Shown piece after piece: positions 52,201 through 61,110 of a DNA stretch of 62,515 nucleotides. Position 1 is the first letter of the stretch. Each line of letters begins with the position of its first letter. The notes beneath the pieces are model-generated. The model saw nothing but the letters and a program-made list of their open reading frames with translations, was not told the origin of the DNA and ran no database searches. Source of the DNA: Acidimicrobiaceae bacterium (GTDB lineage Bacteria > Actinomycetota > Acidimicrobiia > Acidimicrobiales > Palsa-688); NCBI GenBank assembly GCA_003166025.1, contig PMWT01000220.1, forward strand, positions 9,846 through 72,360. Direction: 5' to 3'. The translations under genes were made by a program, and so were the position numbers.

Positions 52201-53667
52201 CCGCCTCAGGTCGACGGCGCGGCGCTGGAGATGACAGACCGGGCGGTCGTGGAAGCGGCCGAGCGGTGCGGCGTGGACAGGGAGCTTGGCGCGCCTTCGT
52301 GGGCCCTTGACCTGGAGCTGCCCTTCGAGCCGTCCCGCGGCTTTCACGCCACCGTCGGCACGAGCGAGCTGGGACAGCTCATAGATGTGAAGGGCGCCCC
52401 CGAGGTCGTGCTATCGCGCTGCGATCGGTGGCGCGACGGCTCCGGTCACCGTCCGCTCGACGAGAAGGTCCACGGGATGCTCACGAGGAAGATCGAGCGT
52501 CTGGCAAGCACGGGACGGCGTTTGCTGGCCGTGGCCGAAGGTCAGACGACCACCACACTGCTCACGGGGCCCGACATCTCCAGGCTAACGCTCCTCGGCC
52601 TGTTGGTCTTCTCGGACCCCGTCCGCCCCTCAGCCTCCGCTGCTGTCGACGGTATGCGCCGCGCCGGCATTGAGGTCGTCGTGGTCACAGGGGACCATGC
52701 CAGCACGGCGGAGAGCGTGGCGGGCGAGCTCGGGCTGATGGACGGCCGGCGAGTACTGACCGGCACTGAGCTGGGCAAACTTTCCGACGCCGAGCTCGAT
52801 GTGGTGCTCACCGATGTGTCGGTGTTCGCCCGTGTCGTGCCCGCCGACAAGGTGCGGATCGTTGAGGCCTACCAGCGCGCCGGACGGGTCGTGGCGATGA
52901 CCGGCGATGGGGCCAACGATGCGCCGGCCATCAGGCTGGCCGACGTCGGCCTGGCGCTCGGCCGGCACAGCACCTCGGCGGCCCGGGGGGCGGCTGACAT
53001 TGTGATCACTGATGACCACATAGAGACCCTCCTCGACGTAGTCACCGAGGGCAGGGGTATGTGGGGATCGGTCCGAGATGCCGTCGCCATCCTCCTCGGG
53101 GGGAACGCGGGTGAGGTCGTCTTTACGGTGGCCACCAGTGCGATCACGGGCAGACCGGCGTTGTCGACCCGGCAGTTGCTGCTTACCAACCTTCTGACCG
53201 ACGTGGTCCCCGCTATAGCTATTGCCATCAGCCCGCCGCGGGGACGCTCGGCTGAACAGCTCCTGGCCGAGGGACCGGACCGCTCCTTGGCCGGGCCCAT
53301 GTACGTGGCAATTGCCCAGCGCGCCACGGTCACCGCGGCCGGTGCTGGAGCAGCGTGGGGGGCGGCCCGCCTGACCGGTCGCGCCAGGCGCGCCAATACG
53401 GTCGGGCTGGTTGCCCTCGTCGGGTCGCAACTAGGCCAAACAATTGCCATCGGTGGGACCGACCCCGTCGTCCTCGTTGCCAGCCTGGTTTCGGCGGGAG
53501 TACTCGCGGCCATCGTGGAGACCCCTGGTGTCAGCGAGTTCTTCGGCTGTACGCCGCTCGGCCCGACGGGCTGGGGCATTGCCATCACGTCGTCGGCTGC
53601 GGCGACAATGGCCGGCGTGTTGGTGCCGCGATTTGTCGACGCGCTGAGAACGTCGAGCGACAGTTAG
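49252..53667 (+). CDS. Very large P-type cation ATPase (CtpI-like)
   Basis: A 1471-aa P-type ATPase, far longer than the usual 700-900, like mycobacterial CtpI. Residues about 60-125 resemble a degenerate heavy-metal-associated domain (EVRAARRHGSE...VVGRVVVAFDG) without the CxxC. A long, partly repeated N-terminal half (about 130-600) follows. Then come the actuator TGES at about residue 784, the phosphorylation site DKTGTLTGG at about 940, and the hinge GDGANDAPAIRLAD at about 1217. The membrane motif before the phosphorylation site, AVAAIPEGLPIV, is P2-like and lacks the CPC of copper pumps. Start GTG 49252 is uncertain. Substrate unknown. Three tiny membrane proteins lie next to it. Confidence 0.85.
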   Translation: MPSGTGPISTRSSRKRAYPLSRGRPRSAPALSVDSALSDASRGRRHRRYWFGDGKAHIEVRAARRHGSERFARELEGALARVRGVHWAQVNAVVGRVVVAFDGEAVDSSAIMAAIEGVEEAHELEDDRFGYDRPDFPGDIEPVHRAIVGLVADAVGLVAGIAGSVLDLPSLPEEAAALVSVAESQPRIRRLVESALGPSTADIGLALANAVLQGLGQGTLGLVVDLAHRGGLLDEAIARRSSWGRLEQELANHPSRVVCGPISRPRRPVPLPPGPIERYADRTGAAGLAAAGAAFAFTTNPRTAASMLLASMPKAGRLGREAFSARVGRALASHDELVFDPAALRRLDRTDTVVIDAAVLLTGEKEPARTVFAREVDPSEAAARLHALFDGTDASARRSREGWTVGLLSDLSVPATALRRLRRRLGPVATHGLMCNGGLVALFAVRDEVVPGWQVLVRAARRAGHMIAIAGDDLGLVARFGADMLVDGGDGLCASVRMLQNDGCGVLLVGGPSNDALEAADCGVGLVVDHVVPWGADVIAKDLSTAVFLIDASAVARAVSQQSANLALAGTAGGVLLGAALEPARASSSATTSVNVAAIAAVANGWRAGMGLARLPRHRIGGGPPWHMLEVDDVLARLGTSRGGLPSSSGAGRLAPVARLAGDPARFAAAVGAELANPLTEVLAAGAALSAAVGSSADAVIVGAVSTLNALIGGGIRYQAENAVRSLDRASQQQVSVLHGGHRSLIESDALIPGDVIALATGDAVPADCRIIEANHLEVDESSLTGESLPVAKSEAPSMSTLISERSSMLYAETSVVAGDALGVIVAVGEDTEATAGDVTLGAKVTGGVEERLRKLTMVSVPLAVLGGAGVAGLGALRGQGLSETLGSAVNLAVAAIPEGLPIVATMAQVAAARRLSGKGVLVRNPHALEALARVDVLCTDKTGTLTGGQIKLTSVSDGRRSSPLTRLGSHDRSIIAAALRATPPQVDGAALEMTDRAVVEAAERCGVDRELGAPSWALDLELPFEPSRGFHATVGTSELGQLIDVKGAPEVVLSRCDRWRDGSGHRPLDEKVHGMLTRKIERLASTGRRLLAVAEGQTTTTLLTGPDISRLTLLGLLVFSDPVRPSASAAVDGMRRAGIEVVVVTGDHASTAESVAGELGLMDGRRVLTGTELGKLSDAELDVVLTDVSVFARVVPADKVRIVEAYQRAGRVVAMTGDGANDAPAIRLADVGLALGRHSTSAARGAADIVITDDHIETLLDVVTEGRGMWGSVRDAVAILLGGNAGEVVFTVATSAITGRPALSTRQLLLTNLLTDVVPAIAIAISPPRGRSAEQLLAEGPDRSLAGPMYVAIAQRATVTAAGAGAAWGAARLTGRARRANTVGLVALVGSQLGQTIAIGGTDPVVLVASLVSAGVLAAIVETPGVSEFFGCTPLGPTGWGIAITSSAAATMAGVLVPRFVDALRTSSDS

Positions 53668-53702
53668 ACTCCTGACAGTTCCCATCAAATGAGGTGACGT
53701 TG

Positions 53703-53942
53703 ATGCCCACCACACCGAGATCGACAACGACTGCAATTAAGAGCGAGCCTGCCAGAAACAGTGAGCCGCCCCGCGCTATCAGCCTGCTCGGGCTACCGGT
53801 ACCGGTGCCGAGCACAGGGACAGCTCTCTACTACGGTGGGATCGCTGCCTTGGTGGCCGCCGAACTCATCGACTGGCCGGTCGCGTTGGCAGTCGCCGTA
53901 GGTCACGAGCTGCTCGTACGCCGTCAAAGGCCCGCCGCGTAA
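53703..53942 (+). CDS. Tiny membrane protein downstream of the P-type ATPase (copy 1)
   Basis: A 79-aa protein with a polar Thr/Pro/Ser-rich N-terminal half and one or two membrane helices in GTALYYGGIAALVAAELIDWPVALAVAVG, ending HELLVRRQRPAA. The core A-x-E-(L/V)-I-(D/E)-W-P-V-A...H is shared with the protein at 54345. ATG at 53703 follows GAGGTG and is 36 bases after the ATPase stop, so they are probably co-transcribed. A regulatory or assembly subunit of the ATPase is a reasonable guess. Confidence 0.7.
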   Translation: MPTTPRSTTTAIKSEPARNSEPPRAISLLGLPVPVPSTGTALYYGGIAALVAAELIDWPVALAVAVGHELLVRRQRPAA

Positions 53943-54018
53943 ACATATGCAAAATCCGGACGGCCCACCTAGCGCTGTGGAGCGCGCCCGCCGGTAGCGC
54001 AAGAAAAGGTCACGTCGT

Positions 54019-54132
54019 TTACGCCGGTGCCACGGCGCTTCGTGGGAACAGCCAGTCGAGTAGACGGGTGATGACGAACTGCACTGCGGTCGCCAGCGCT
54101 TGGACGATAAATACTTCGGCAAACTCACCCAT
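54019..54132 (-). CDS. 37-aa single-helix membrane protein
   Basis: The ATG at 54132 has a perfect AAAGGAGG ribosome site 10 bases upstream. The product begins GEFAEVFIVQALATAVQFVI and ends in TRLLDWLFPRSAVAPA, a single amphipathic or transmembrane helix with a basic/Trp-rich end. It is read leftward between two similar small rightward genes. The in-frame upstream extension to 54303 ignores this strong site. Such proteins are easily missed in annotation. Confidence 0.6.
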   Translation of the reverse strand: MGEFAEVFIVQALATAVQFVITRLLDWLFPRSAVAPA

Positions 54133-54344
54133 GGGCCGTGTGCCTCCTTTGCCGTCGCTCTTGTTCGAAGTGCAGCCTATTACTGCCACCAAAACATGGG
54201 TGTAATTTTGGCCAACGCCCGAGTGAACAACGGGTGAACATTGGGCCGCATTCAGTGCCGATCTCGCGAAATCCCGGGCCCGAAGTGCCACACAGGTTCG
54301 CAACCGGAAGAACTTGACAACCCTACCCCGGAGGAGAGGACGCT

Positions 54345-54638
54345 ATGTCAGCATTATCGCAGAAGTCACCGGTGCCAACGCCAATACAAACGCCAATACA
54401 AACGATAGAGCGGCCGCCGGCCTCAGCATGGCGCGTGCCCAACCCGCTCACCGCCCTCGAGTCGGTGCTCAGGCGCGACGAAGCCGATATTTTGTTGATA
54501 GCGGGCAACGTAGCCCTTGTCGCCTTCGAGGTCATCGAGTGGCCGGTAGCAGCGCTTACACTCGCCACGCACGCGATCGCACGGAGCCGTTTCAAAGCCC
54601 TCCAAGCCGTGGCCGAGGTGGCCGAGGAAACGGAGTAA
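54345..54638 (+). CDS. Tiny membrane protein (copy 2)
   Basis: A 97-aa protein with a Pro/Thr/Gln-rich lead that includes a perfect 12-base tandem repeat (PIQTPIQT). One hydrophobic segment reads LLIAGNVALVAFEVIEWPVAALTLATHAIAR and matches the core of the 53703 protein (E-V-I-E-W-P-V-A...H). The C-terminal helix is charged (LQAVAEVAEETE). ATG at 54345 follows GGAGGAGAGG. It is followed 6 bases later by an aldo/keto reductase. The shared core suggests duplication of a partner subunit. Confidence 0.7.
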   Translation: MSALSQKSPVPTPIQTPIQTIERPPASAWRVPNPLTALESVLRRDEADILLIAGNVALVAFEVIEWPVAALTLATHAIARSRFKALQAVAEVAEETE

Positions 54639-55640
<1,002 letters not shown>

Positions 55641-55939
55641 GTGCCCCATTCGGCGTGGGTGACCTGGCCGCGCATCACGGAGCGCTCGGAGCCGAGCGGC
55701 TGCGCACCGCTGCATAACGGCATCGCTGTGCCCACAGCGGGTGACGTCTTCATCGACACCGACGCCGGGAACGGCTGGACAAGCGTGAGCGCGATCGCTG
55801 AAGTCACGCCGAGCGGGAACGTTCGGGCGATTTGGAGGTCCTGACCCAGGATGCCTTGACGCGCTGCCCATTGCGCAGCCTGCCCTTGCGCAATATCGTC
55901 ACTACGGCCAGCACCGGGCTGGCGTGGAAAGGAGGGACG
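55641..55939. other. Gap with one unconvincing 67-codon frame
   Basis: A GTG directly after the reductase stop opens 67 codons (55641-55844) that contain no recognisable motif and lack their own ribosome site. The opposite strand shows nothing better. The gap may hold a promoter for the following oxidase. Confidence 0.4.
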
Positions 55940-57349
55940 GTGGCCGAGGTGCCTGGAGGTGCGCTCAGCTCGTTCCGTGGTCGCTTCGGGGGCCGGGTAG
56001 TGACGGCCGGAGACGCCGATTACGACGCGGTGCGCGCCGCGTGCGTTTGGAACGGCGACATCGACCGGCGTCCTTGGGTAATAGCCCAGGCGACGTCGAC
56101 CGCGGACGTGGTCGCCGCAGTGGGGCTGGCGCGAGAGGTCGGCCGCGATGTGGCTGTCCGGGGCGGCGGCCATAATTTCTCAGGTTCCTGCATCGCCGAT
56201 GACGCGGTGATGATCGACCTGGGTGGCTTATGCGATGTGCATGTCGACCCGGTTGCCAGACGAGCTGTCTGTGGGGGCGGCACCCGCTGGTCCCAGCTCG
56301 ACGCGGCCACCCAGGAGCATGGCCTAGCTGTTCCGGGGGGTTTCATCAGCCACACGGGTGTCGGAGGGCTCACCCTCGGGGGAGGTGTCGGCTGGCTGAG
56401 CCGAAAGGCCGGTCTGAGCTGCGACAACCTCGTTTCGGTGGAGGTCGTCACGGCTGAGGGAGCCGTTGTCCGGGCCTCGGCGGAAGACAACCCAGACCTG
56501 TTCTGGGGGGTGCGAGGGGGTGGCGGCAACTTCGGCGTGGTCACCTCGTTCGAGTTCCAGCTCCACGAGGTCGGCCCGATGGTGTTGTTCGCCTTGTCGT
56601 TCTGGGACCTCGACCATGGCCCCGCGGCATTGCGTGCCGCTCGGGACCAAGTGCCCCACTTGCCCGATGATGTGGCCGTGTTCTTTGCTGGGCTGAACGC
56701 CCCTCCAGCTCCTTTCGTGCCCGAGCAGTACAGGGGTGCAACGGGCTACGCCGTTCTGCTGGTCGGGCTCGGGCCCGCCGACGCGCACGCCCGGGCAGTT
56801 GCGGCGCTGCGTGAAGCAGCCCCCCCGACGTTCGCCTTCGATACGCCGCTTCCCTATGTCGAGCTACAGAAGATGTTCGACGAGAGCGCTCCTTGGGGCA
56901 TCCGCGGCTACGAGAAGGCGGTCTACCTCGACGAGCTCACTGATGCGGTGATCGAGGTGATCGCGCGACACCTGCCTAACAAAGCATCGCCCATGTCTTT
57001 CATGCCGACGTTCGTCCTGGGGGGCAACTTCGCGCGGCACGCCGACAATGAGAGCGCCTTTGGAGGCCGGCGCCAGACCCGCTATGTGCTCAACATCGCA
57101 GCAGTGGCGCCCACCGCCGAGCTGCTCGAGGCAGACCGGGCGTGGGTGAGGGCGTTCTGGTCCGACCTCGTCCCTCATGCAGCCGGGGTCGGCAGTTATG
57201 TCAACTTCATGGCCGATATCGACCAAGATCGCGTCATCGCCAGCTATGGTCCCGAAAAGTACGAACGGCTGAGCCAGCTCAAGGCCAAGTACGACCCAGG
57301 CAATGTGTTCCACCTCAACGCAAATATCCGCCCCGCGGCGACTGTGTAG
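55940..57349 (+). CDS. FAD-linked oxidase (berberine-bridge-like, PCMH fold)
   Basis: A 469-aa flavoenzyme. The FAD-binding (PCMH) domain, about residues 25-200, has the flavin-linking His in VRGGGHNFSGSC and the turn GVGGLTLGGGVGWLSRKAGL. The substrate domain follows, and the berberine-bridge C terminus is plain (SYVNFMADI, then YDPGNVFHLNANIRP). The Cys that makes a second flavin bond in some relatives is missing, so the link is probably through His only. GTG at 55940 follows AAAGGAGGGACG, deciding the start; the longer frame from 55832 is ignored. Likely oxidises an alcohol, amine or sugar with oxygen. Confidence 0.85.
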   Translation: MAEVPGGALSSFRGRFGGRVVTAGDADYDAVRAACVWNGDIDRRPWVIAQATSTADVVAAVGLAREVGRDVAVRGGGHNFSGSCIADDAVMIDLGGLCDVHVDPVARRAVCGGGTRWSQLDAATQEHGLAVPGGFISHTGVGGLTLGGGVGWLSRKAGLSCDNLVSVEVVTAEGAVVRASAEDNPDLFWGVRGGGGNFGVVTSFEFQLHEVGPMVLFALSFWDLDHGPAALRAARDQVPHLPDDVAVFFAGLNAPPAPFVPEQYRGATGYAVLLVGLGPADAHARAVAALREAAPPTFAFDTPLPYVELQKMFDESAPWGIRGYEKAVYLDELTDAVIEVIARHLPNKASPMSFMPTFVLGGNFARHADNESAFGGRRQTRYVLNIAAVAPTAELLEADRAWVRAFWSDLVPHAAGVGSYVNFMADIDQDRVIASYGPEKYERLSQLKAKYDPGNVFHLNANIRPAATV

Positions 57350-57549
57350 CCCCGAGCCCCCGCGGTAGAGCAACCACATGCTGGTGGTTTGGGCTCACTA
57401 GGCCATTGACCTGCTCTTTTTATGCCCGTTGCTGACGGCTGGGAACCCTTGGTGCCTTCTGCTTCGCGCACGGATCGCGCAGGGCGACGGGCCTCCTGCT
57501 CCTTCCCCTCCTCTGGCAGGAGCCGTCCAAGGGACGTCCAGCCGACTGC

Positions 57550-57872
57550 CTACCCGAAGGGCCGCTGTTCGAGCGCGGGACGCGAGACGCCATGATGGGT
57601 GGCCACCTCCGCGAGGATGGCCGCCAATGTGCCGACGCGAAGCGGCCCTCCTGCCGGCACGGTCACCCTATGCTCGCCAGCCATGGTCGTCACCAAACGC
57701 AGGTGGCTCCCGCTTTGGCGGGCGATCTTGTAGCCGTAGTGCCGTCAAGGAGTACTGCCAGCTCTCGGCCGTGCAGGTCGCGCGGCAGCCTCACACGGCC
57801 AGCAGTTCGGGCGGTGTAACCGCCTTCCGGCGCTTCTTCGACGACAAAGACCAGCTCGGATGCCGTGCTCAA
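57550..57872 (-). pseudogene. Collapsed hicBA toxin-antitoxin pair
   Basis: An ATG at 57872 encodes the first 25 residues of a HicB-like antitoxin (SELVFVVEEAPEGGYTARTAG), which runs straight into the start of a HicA toxin (LPRDLHGRELAVLL). A one-base frame change near 57740 then separates the rest of HicA: GYKIARQSGSHLRLVTTMAG, the catalytic-His helix, HRVTVPAGGPLRVGTLAAIL and a stop at 57550. So about 70 codons are deleted between the two genes and hicA is frameshifted. Not functional as it stands. This is the third toxin-antitoxin trace in the window, outside the main island. Confidence 0.75.
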
Positions 57873-57875
57873 AGG

Positions 57876-58871
57876 CTACCGTGCCCAGCTGTCAGCCGGC
57901 CTAGCTGAGCAAGTCGCGGGGGTGATTCTGTCGTGCAACGGGACCAGACCGCCGCACCCCGATCGGTCGGTGCGGGCGGGACGACCCACACGAGACTGGC
58001 CTACGACCCGGTGACAGATGGACCATTCTGGTGATCGTGCCAACGATTTCGCTGCCGAGCAACGTTCGGATCGTGCTGGCTGAGGAGCTCGACGACCAGG
58101 CTTGAGGTGACGTTCTCGGATGTTGGCCTGACCTGGGCAATGGCAGCCTGGTACACCACCGCAGACGGTTTGCGACGTCACTTCGACGATGTCGTCGCCA
58201 TGGCCGCAACGGCGAGCCGAGCTGCGCGCGTCGGCCACGTGCGTTTGCATGGTCACGTCCAGAGCGCGGAGACCTTCTGGCGATGTGGGCCGTTGAGCTG
58301 CGGTTAGCAACCAGGACTGGGGACCAGCGAAGGCGGCATGGTCAGCCGGGGTGAAGTACTCGGGGTCGAACTCGGTCGTGGACAAGAAGTCCTCCAGTGC
58401 CGGCCGGCCTCGCTGGGAGGCGTGCAGTTGGGCCGCGCCGTAGGGTGCCATCCCCGCAAACCAGTCGAGCCCTTCAGCCGGCCACGGCGCCGACGCCGCC
58501 ATGCAGGCCCCGGCGAGGATGCGTCTTGGCAGCAGAGCGGCGCAGGCCAGGGCGTGGTTGGCCCCGCCCGAGTGGCCCATTACGGCAAAGTTGTCGATGC
58601 CGAGCGCATCAGCGACTTCGGACGCGTCGTCCGCCGCCGACCCCAGGTCGCGCCCAGGGCGCGGTGTCGACCCTCCGTAGCCCGGGCGGTCGTAGGACAC
58701 CCAACGGGTGCCGTCCCGGAGGGCAGCGGCGGACAACGGCTCAGGCGGCTCGCCGGTGTTGGACGTGCCGTGGTGCCAGAACACGGTGAGCGGCACCACC
58801 ACGCCACCGGTGCCGGTGTCGTAGATGTGCAGCGTTCGCCCATCGCTCAACTGGAGGTCGGACTCCCTCAC
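57876..58871 (-). CDS. Alpha/beta hydrolase with an abnormal C terminus
   Basis: The first 200 residues are a normal alpha/beta hydrolase: FWHHGTSNTGEPPEPLS (oxyanion loop), SYDRPGYGGSTPRPGRDLGS and the nucleophile elbow VMGHSGGANHALACAALLP. After GLRALDVTMQTHVADA the chain turns Arg/Cys-rich and unlike any hydrolase, and the usual Asp and catalytic His near the end cannot be found. A frame disturbance near 58230 that replaced the natural tail is likely. The product may fold but lacks a visible triad. Lies 3 bases from the hicBA remnant. Confidence 0.55.
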   Translation of the reverse strand: MRESDLQLSDGRTLHIYDTGTGGVVVPLTVFWHHGTSNTGEPPEPLSAAALRDGTRWVSYDRPGYGGSTPRPGRDLGSAADDASEVADALGIDNFAVMGHSGGANHALACAALLPRRILAGACMAASAPWPAEGLDWFAGMAPYGAAQLHASQRGRPALEDFLSTTEFDPEYFTPADHAAFAGPQSWLLTAAQRPTSPEGLRALDVTMQTHVADARSSARRCGHGDDIVEVTSQTVCGGVPGCHCPGQANIRERHLKPGRRAPQPARSERCSAAKSLARSPEWSICHRVVGQSRVGRPARTDRSGCGGLVPLHDRITPATCSARPADSWAR

Positions 58872-59155
58872 GAATGCCGGAGCTTACTTCGGCGGGCCAG
58901 CTACGCCTGCGACATGGCGCCTTTCGCTCAATTGAACATGGCCGGCTCAGCCTGGACGGCGGCGAGGCGGACGTCCCTACCTTGGGCTCAGGAAGGTCCT
59001 GTCGCGGCTCCAGAGGTTCGGAGCCGAGCGCAACACCGTCGATATGGCCGGATGTGCCTTGAAGAACAAGGGGTTCTCGGGCGGCGCATAAGAGGAAATC
59101 TGGCGCTGTCGCCAATCATGCAGGCAGGGCGAGCTGTGAACCAAGCTCAGCCAAG

Positions 59156-60115
59156 CTAGTTGGACGTGGCGTTCCCGTCCGCGCCCCCGCCCGGTGCGGG
59201 GACAGCGGCGTAGGCACGCACAGGGAAGGTACCGAAGGCCGCGAAGCGGGGCGGTGCGGCGGTGAACCGGGTTCCAGTCGGGGGCAGCTGCCCGAGCCCC
59301 GTCAGGTGCTCGACCACGGGTACCTCCGCACCGAGCAGCACGCTGTGCGCAGGCCTAGCTAGCGTAGTCGTGTCATCGATGTTCACGGCGTCGATGCCAA
59401 CCAAGCGCGCGCCGTGCTCGACCAACCAGCGAGCGCCGTCCTCGGTCAGGTACTGAGCGTCCTCGCCGTAGCGGGGCGTGCCCCAGTGCTCATCGCCTCC
59501 GGTGTGCAGAAGGACGGCGCGGGAGGCCACCTCGTACCTCGCCAACGCGCCGACATCGATTGCCCGGGTAGCGCTCCCGAGAGTGCGCACGACCACGCAC
59601 GGCAGGTCGGCCAGCGAGCTCAGCGGGAGCCCAGCAAGGTCAGCCCCGGCGGGGTAGCGGTGATAGGGGCTGTCGAGGTAGGTCCCGGTGTTGCCGACCA
59701 TGCTCACCCGGTCGATGGCGAACTCAGTGCCCGCGGCGTAAAAGGCCCTGGACGCCTCCCTGGTCAGGTGGGGCGTGACCTCCGGCCCTGGCAAACCGGG
59801 ATATGTCGTCATCCCCGCCTCGATCACGTGGGACAGCTCCACCAGGTGCCACTGCCGCTCGCTAACTAAGCCTGCTGAGCGGCTGGTATCACTTGGGCCG
59901 CCCCGGGCCCCTTTGTGAGGCTCGGGGAACACACGTACACGGGACAGGTCGACACTTTCAGTCATGAGCAGGCCGAGGCAGGACACAAAGAGCTCCCCGA
60001 TCTCGCGTTCAGTGGCGTCAGGGCCGGGGAGGTCGACTCGGAACCCCTCGGCAGTGAGCCTCCCTCCGTTGGAGAAGGTCACCTCAGCATCCAGTTCGGC
60101 TCGGTATTCGGTCAT
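59156..60115 (-). CDS. Cyclase-family (kynurenine formamidase-like) protein with an added N-terminal domain
   Basis: Residues from about 90 to 300 form the metal-dependent cyclase fold: ELSHVIEAGMTTYPGLPGPEV, then GNTGTYLDSPYHRYPAGADLAG, LLHTGGDEHWG and GIDAVNIDDTTTLARPAHSVLLG. The first His of the usual HxGTHxDxPxH is replaced by Asn-Thr-Gly-Thr-Tyr, a variant known in part of this family. The first 75 residues (AELDAEVTFSNGGRLTAEGF ... FPEPHKGARGG) look like a separate small domain, which I recall as a stand-alone gene in other actinobacteria. The ATG at 60115 is likely. Hydrolyses an amide or lactone; substrate unknown. Confidence 0.72.
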   Translation of the reverse strand: MTEYRAELDAEVTFSNGGRLTAEGFRVDLPGPDATEREIGELFVSCLGLLMTESVDLSRVRVFPEPHKGARGGPSDTSRSAGLVSERQWHLVELSHVIEAGMTTYPGLPGPEVTPHLTREASRAFYAAGTEFAIDRVSMVGNTGTYLDSPYHRYPAGADLAGLPLSSLADLPCVVVRTLGSATRAIDVGALARYEVASRAVLLHTGGDEHWGTPRYGEDAQYLTEDGARWLVEHGARLVGIDAVNIDDTTTLARPAHSVLLGAEVPVVEHLTGLGQLPPTGTRFTAAPPRFAAFGTFPVRAYAAVPAPGGGADGNATSN

Positions 60116-60309
60116 AGCGCCAGCGTTGCCGAGCGCCAGGGTACAAGGCAAGCGGTTTTCTTCACCCTGAGACAGCGGCCAGCAGCCCTGCGCCTCGACG
60201 ACGGTGCGTGGGCAAATCGCGGAAAGTGGTCGAAAAACCGGGGCTTTTCTGGACTTAGGGACAACGCGAACGTAGAAGCCGCAACGGTTTAGGCTCTGCT
60301 GGCGCGCGG

Positions 60310-60876
60310 TTACCGGATTTCGTAGGTGCCGTCGAGCCGGGCACGCGCGATGACATGTCCGGCGATGGCGTTGAGCGCATCGGCGAGGGTGAACTTGTCG
60401 GGCAGGTCGGGGTGGTACTCCAGGGCGAAGAGTTGGAAAACGTAGGAGTGGGGCCCGTGCGAGCGCGGGGGCATGGGGCCGGCCCAGCCGCGGTGGCCGA
60501 GGGGACCTTTGCCGTGTTTGATCCCGGGGACCGGGCTGGGGTCGGTGAGGCCGTTCTCGGGAATGCCGTTTAGCGATGGGTCGATGCCGAGCGTGAGCGC
60601 ATGAGTGGCGGGTTCTCGGCGAGGGGCATCGGGGTCTTGCACGATGAGCACGAGTTCCGCGGTGCCGGTCGGCGGCGTTGTCCAGGCGATGGCGGGTGAA
60701 ATGTTGGCCCCGAAGAGCCTGCCGCGGTACCGCTCGGGGATGGGGGTGCCGTAGTCGAAGGCGGGGCTGGTAAGGGTGAAGCTCTCGGGTGCTCGCAGGT
60801 CGGGACGTGCCCAGACAAGTCTGTGTTGTCCGGCGCGTCGGCTGCGCAGCGCGAGGCCGAGGGGGTTTGGGGGCAT
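60310..60876 (-). CDS. YbhB/YbcL-family (PEBP-like) protein
   Basis: A 188-aa protein of the phosphatidylethanolamine-binding fold. FTLTSPAFDYGTPIPERYRG opens the domain, NISPAIAWTTPPTGTAELVLIVQDPDAP holds the ligand-pocket DPDAP, and GWAGPMPPRSHGPHSYVFQLFAL is the second signature. Bacterial members bind small anions, function unclear. AGAAGGAACC precedes the ATG at 60876. It is separated by 18 bases from the 71-aa gene that follows the MarR regulator, so it is probably the last gene of that operon. Confidence 0.88.
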   Translation of the reverse strand: MPPNPLGLALRSRRAGQHRLVWARPDLRAPESFTLTSPAFDYGTPIPERYRGRLFGANISPAIAWTTPPTGTAELVLIVQDPDAPRREPATHALTLGIDPSLNGIPENGLTDPSPVPGIKHGKGPLGHRGWAGPMPPRSHGPHSYVFQLFALEYHPDLPDKFTLADALNAIAGHVIARARLDGTYEIR

Positions 60877-60894
60877 GGTCTTGGTTCCTTCTCT

Positions 60895-61110
60895 CTATGC
60901 CTGGCGGATGAGGAGGCCGGGGTTGCGCAGTCTGCGGTCGAAGACCGAAAAAGCGGGCTCCAGGGTGCCGCGGTACCCGTTTAGGCGGGCGTCGATGCGG
61001 GTGACTTCTCTGTCTTGCTCAAGCAGGAAGTCACGAATTCCGTTCCCAGCGTGCGGATCATCGGCGGGGCCTCCTGGGTGAGCCGGAGGGATCGCGGTTG
61101 TTGATCTCAT
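60895..61110 (-). CDS. Small hypothetical protein, 71 aa, behind the MarR regulator
   Basis: The ATG at 61110 overlaps the regulator's stop as ATGA. The product reads IPPAHPGGPADDPHAGNGIR, then DFLLEQDREVTRIDARLNGY and a Phe/Arg-rich end; it is soluble and has one likely helix. No family known. Its coupling supports a real gene. Confidence 0.5.
   Translation of the reverse strand: MRSTTAIPPAHPGGPADDPHAGNGIRDFLLEQDREVTRIDARLNGYRGTLEPAFSVFDRRLRNPGLLIRQA

Noticed and set aside
55641-55844. 67-codon ORF following the second aldo/keto reductase
   Set aside because: No motif, no ribosome site, and composition does not look like a protein; listed only as a gap.
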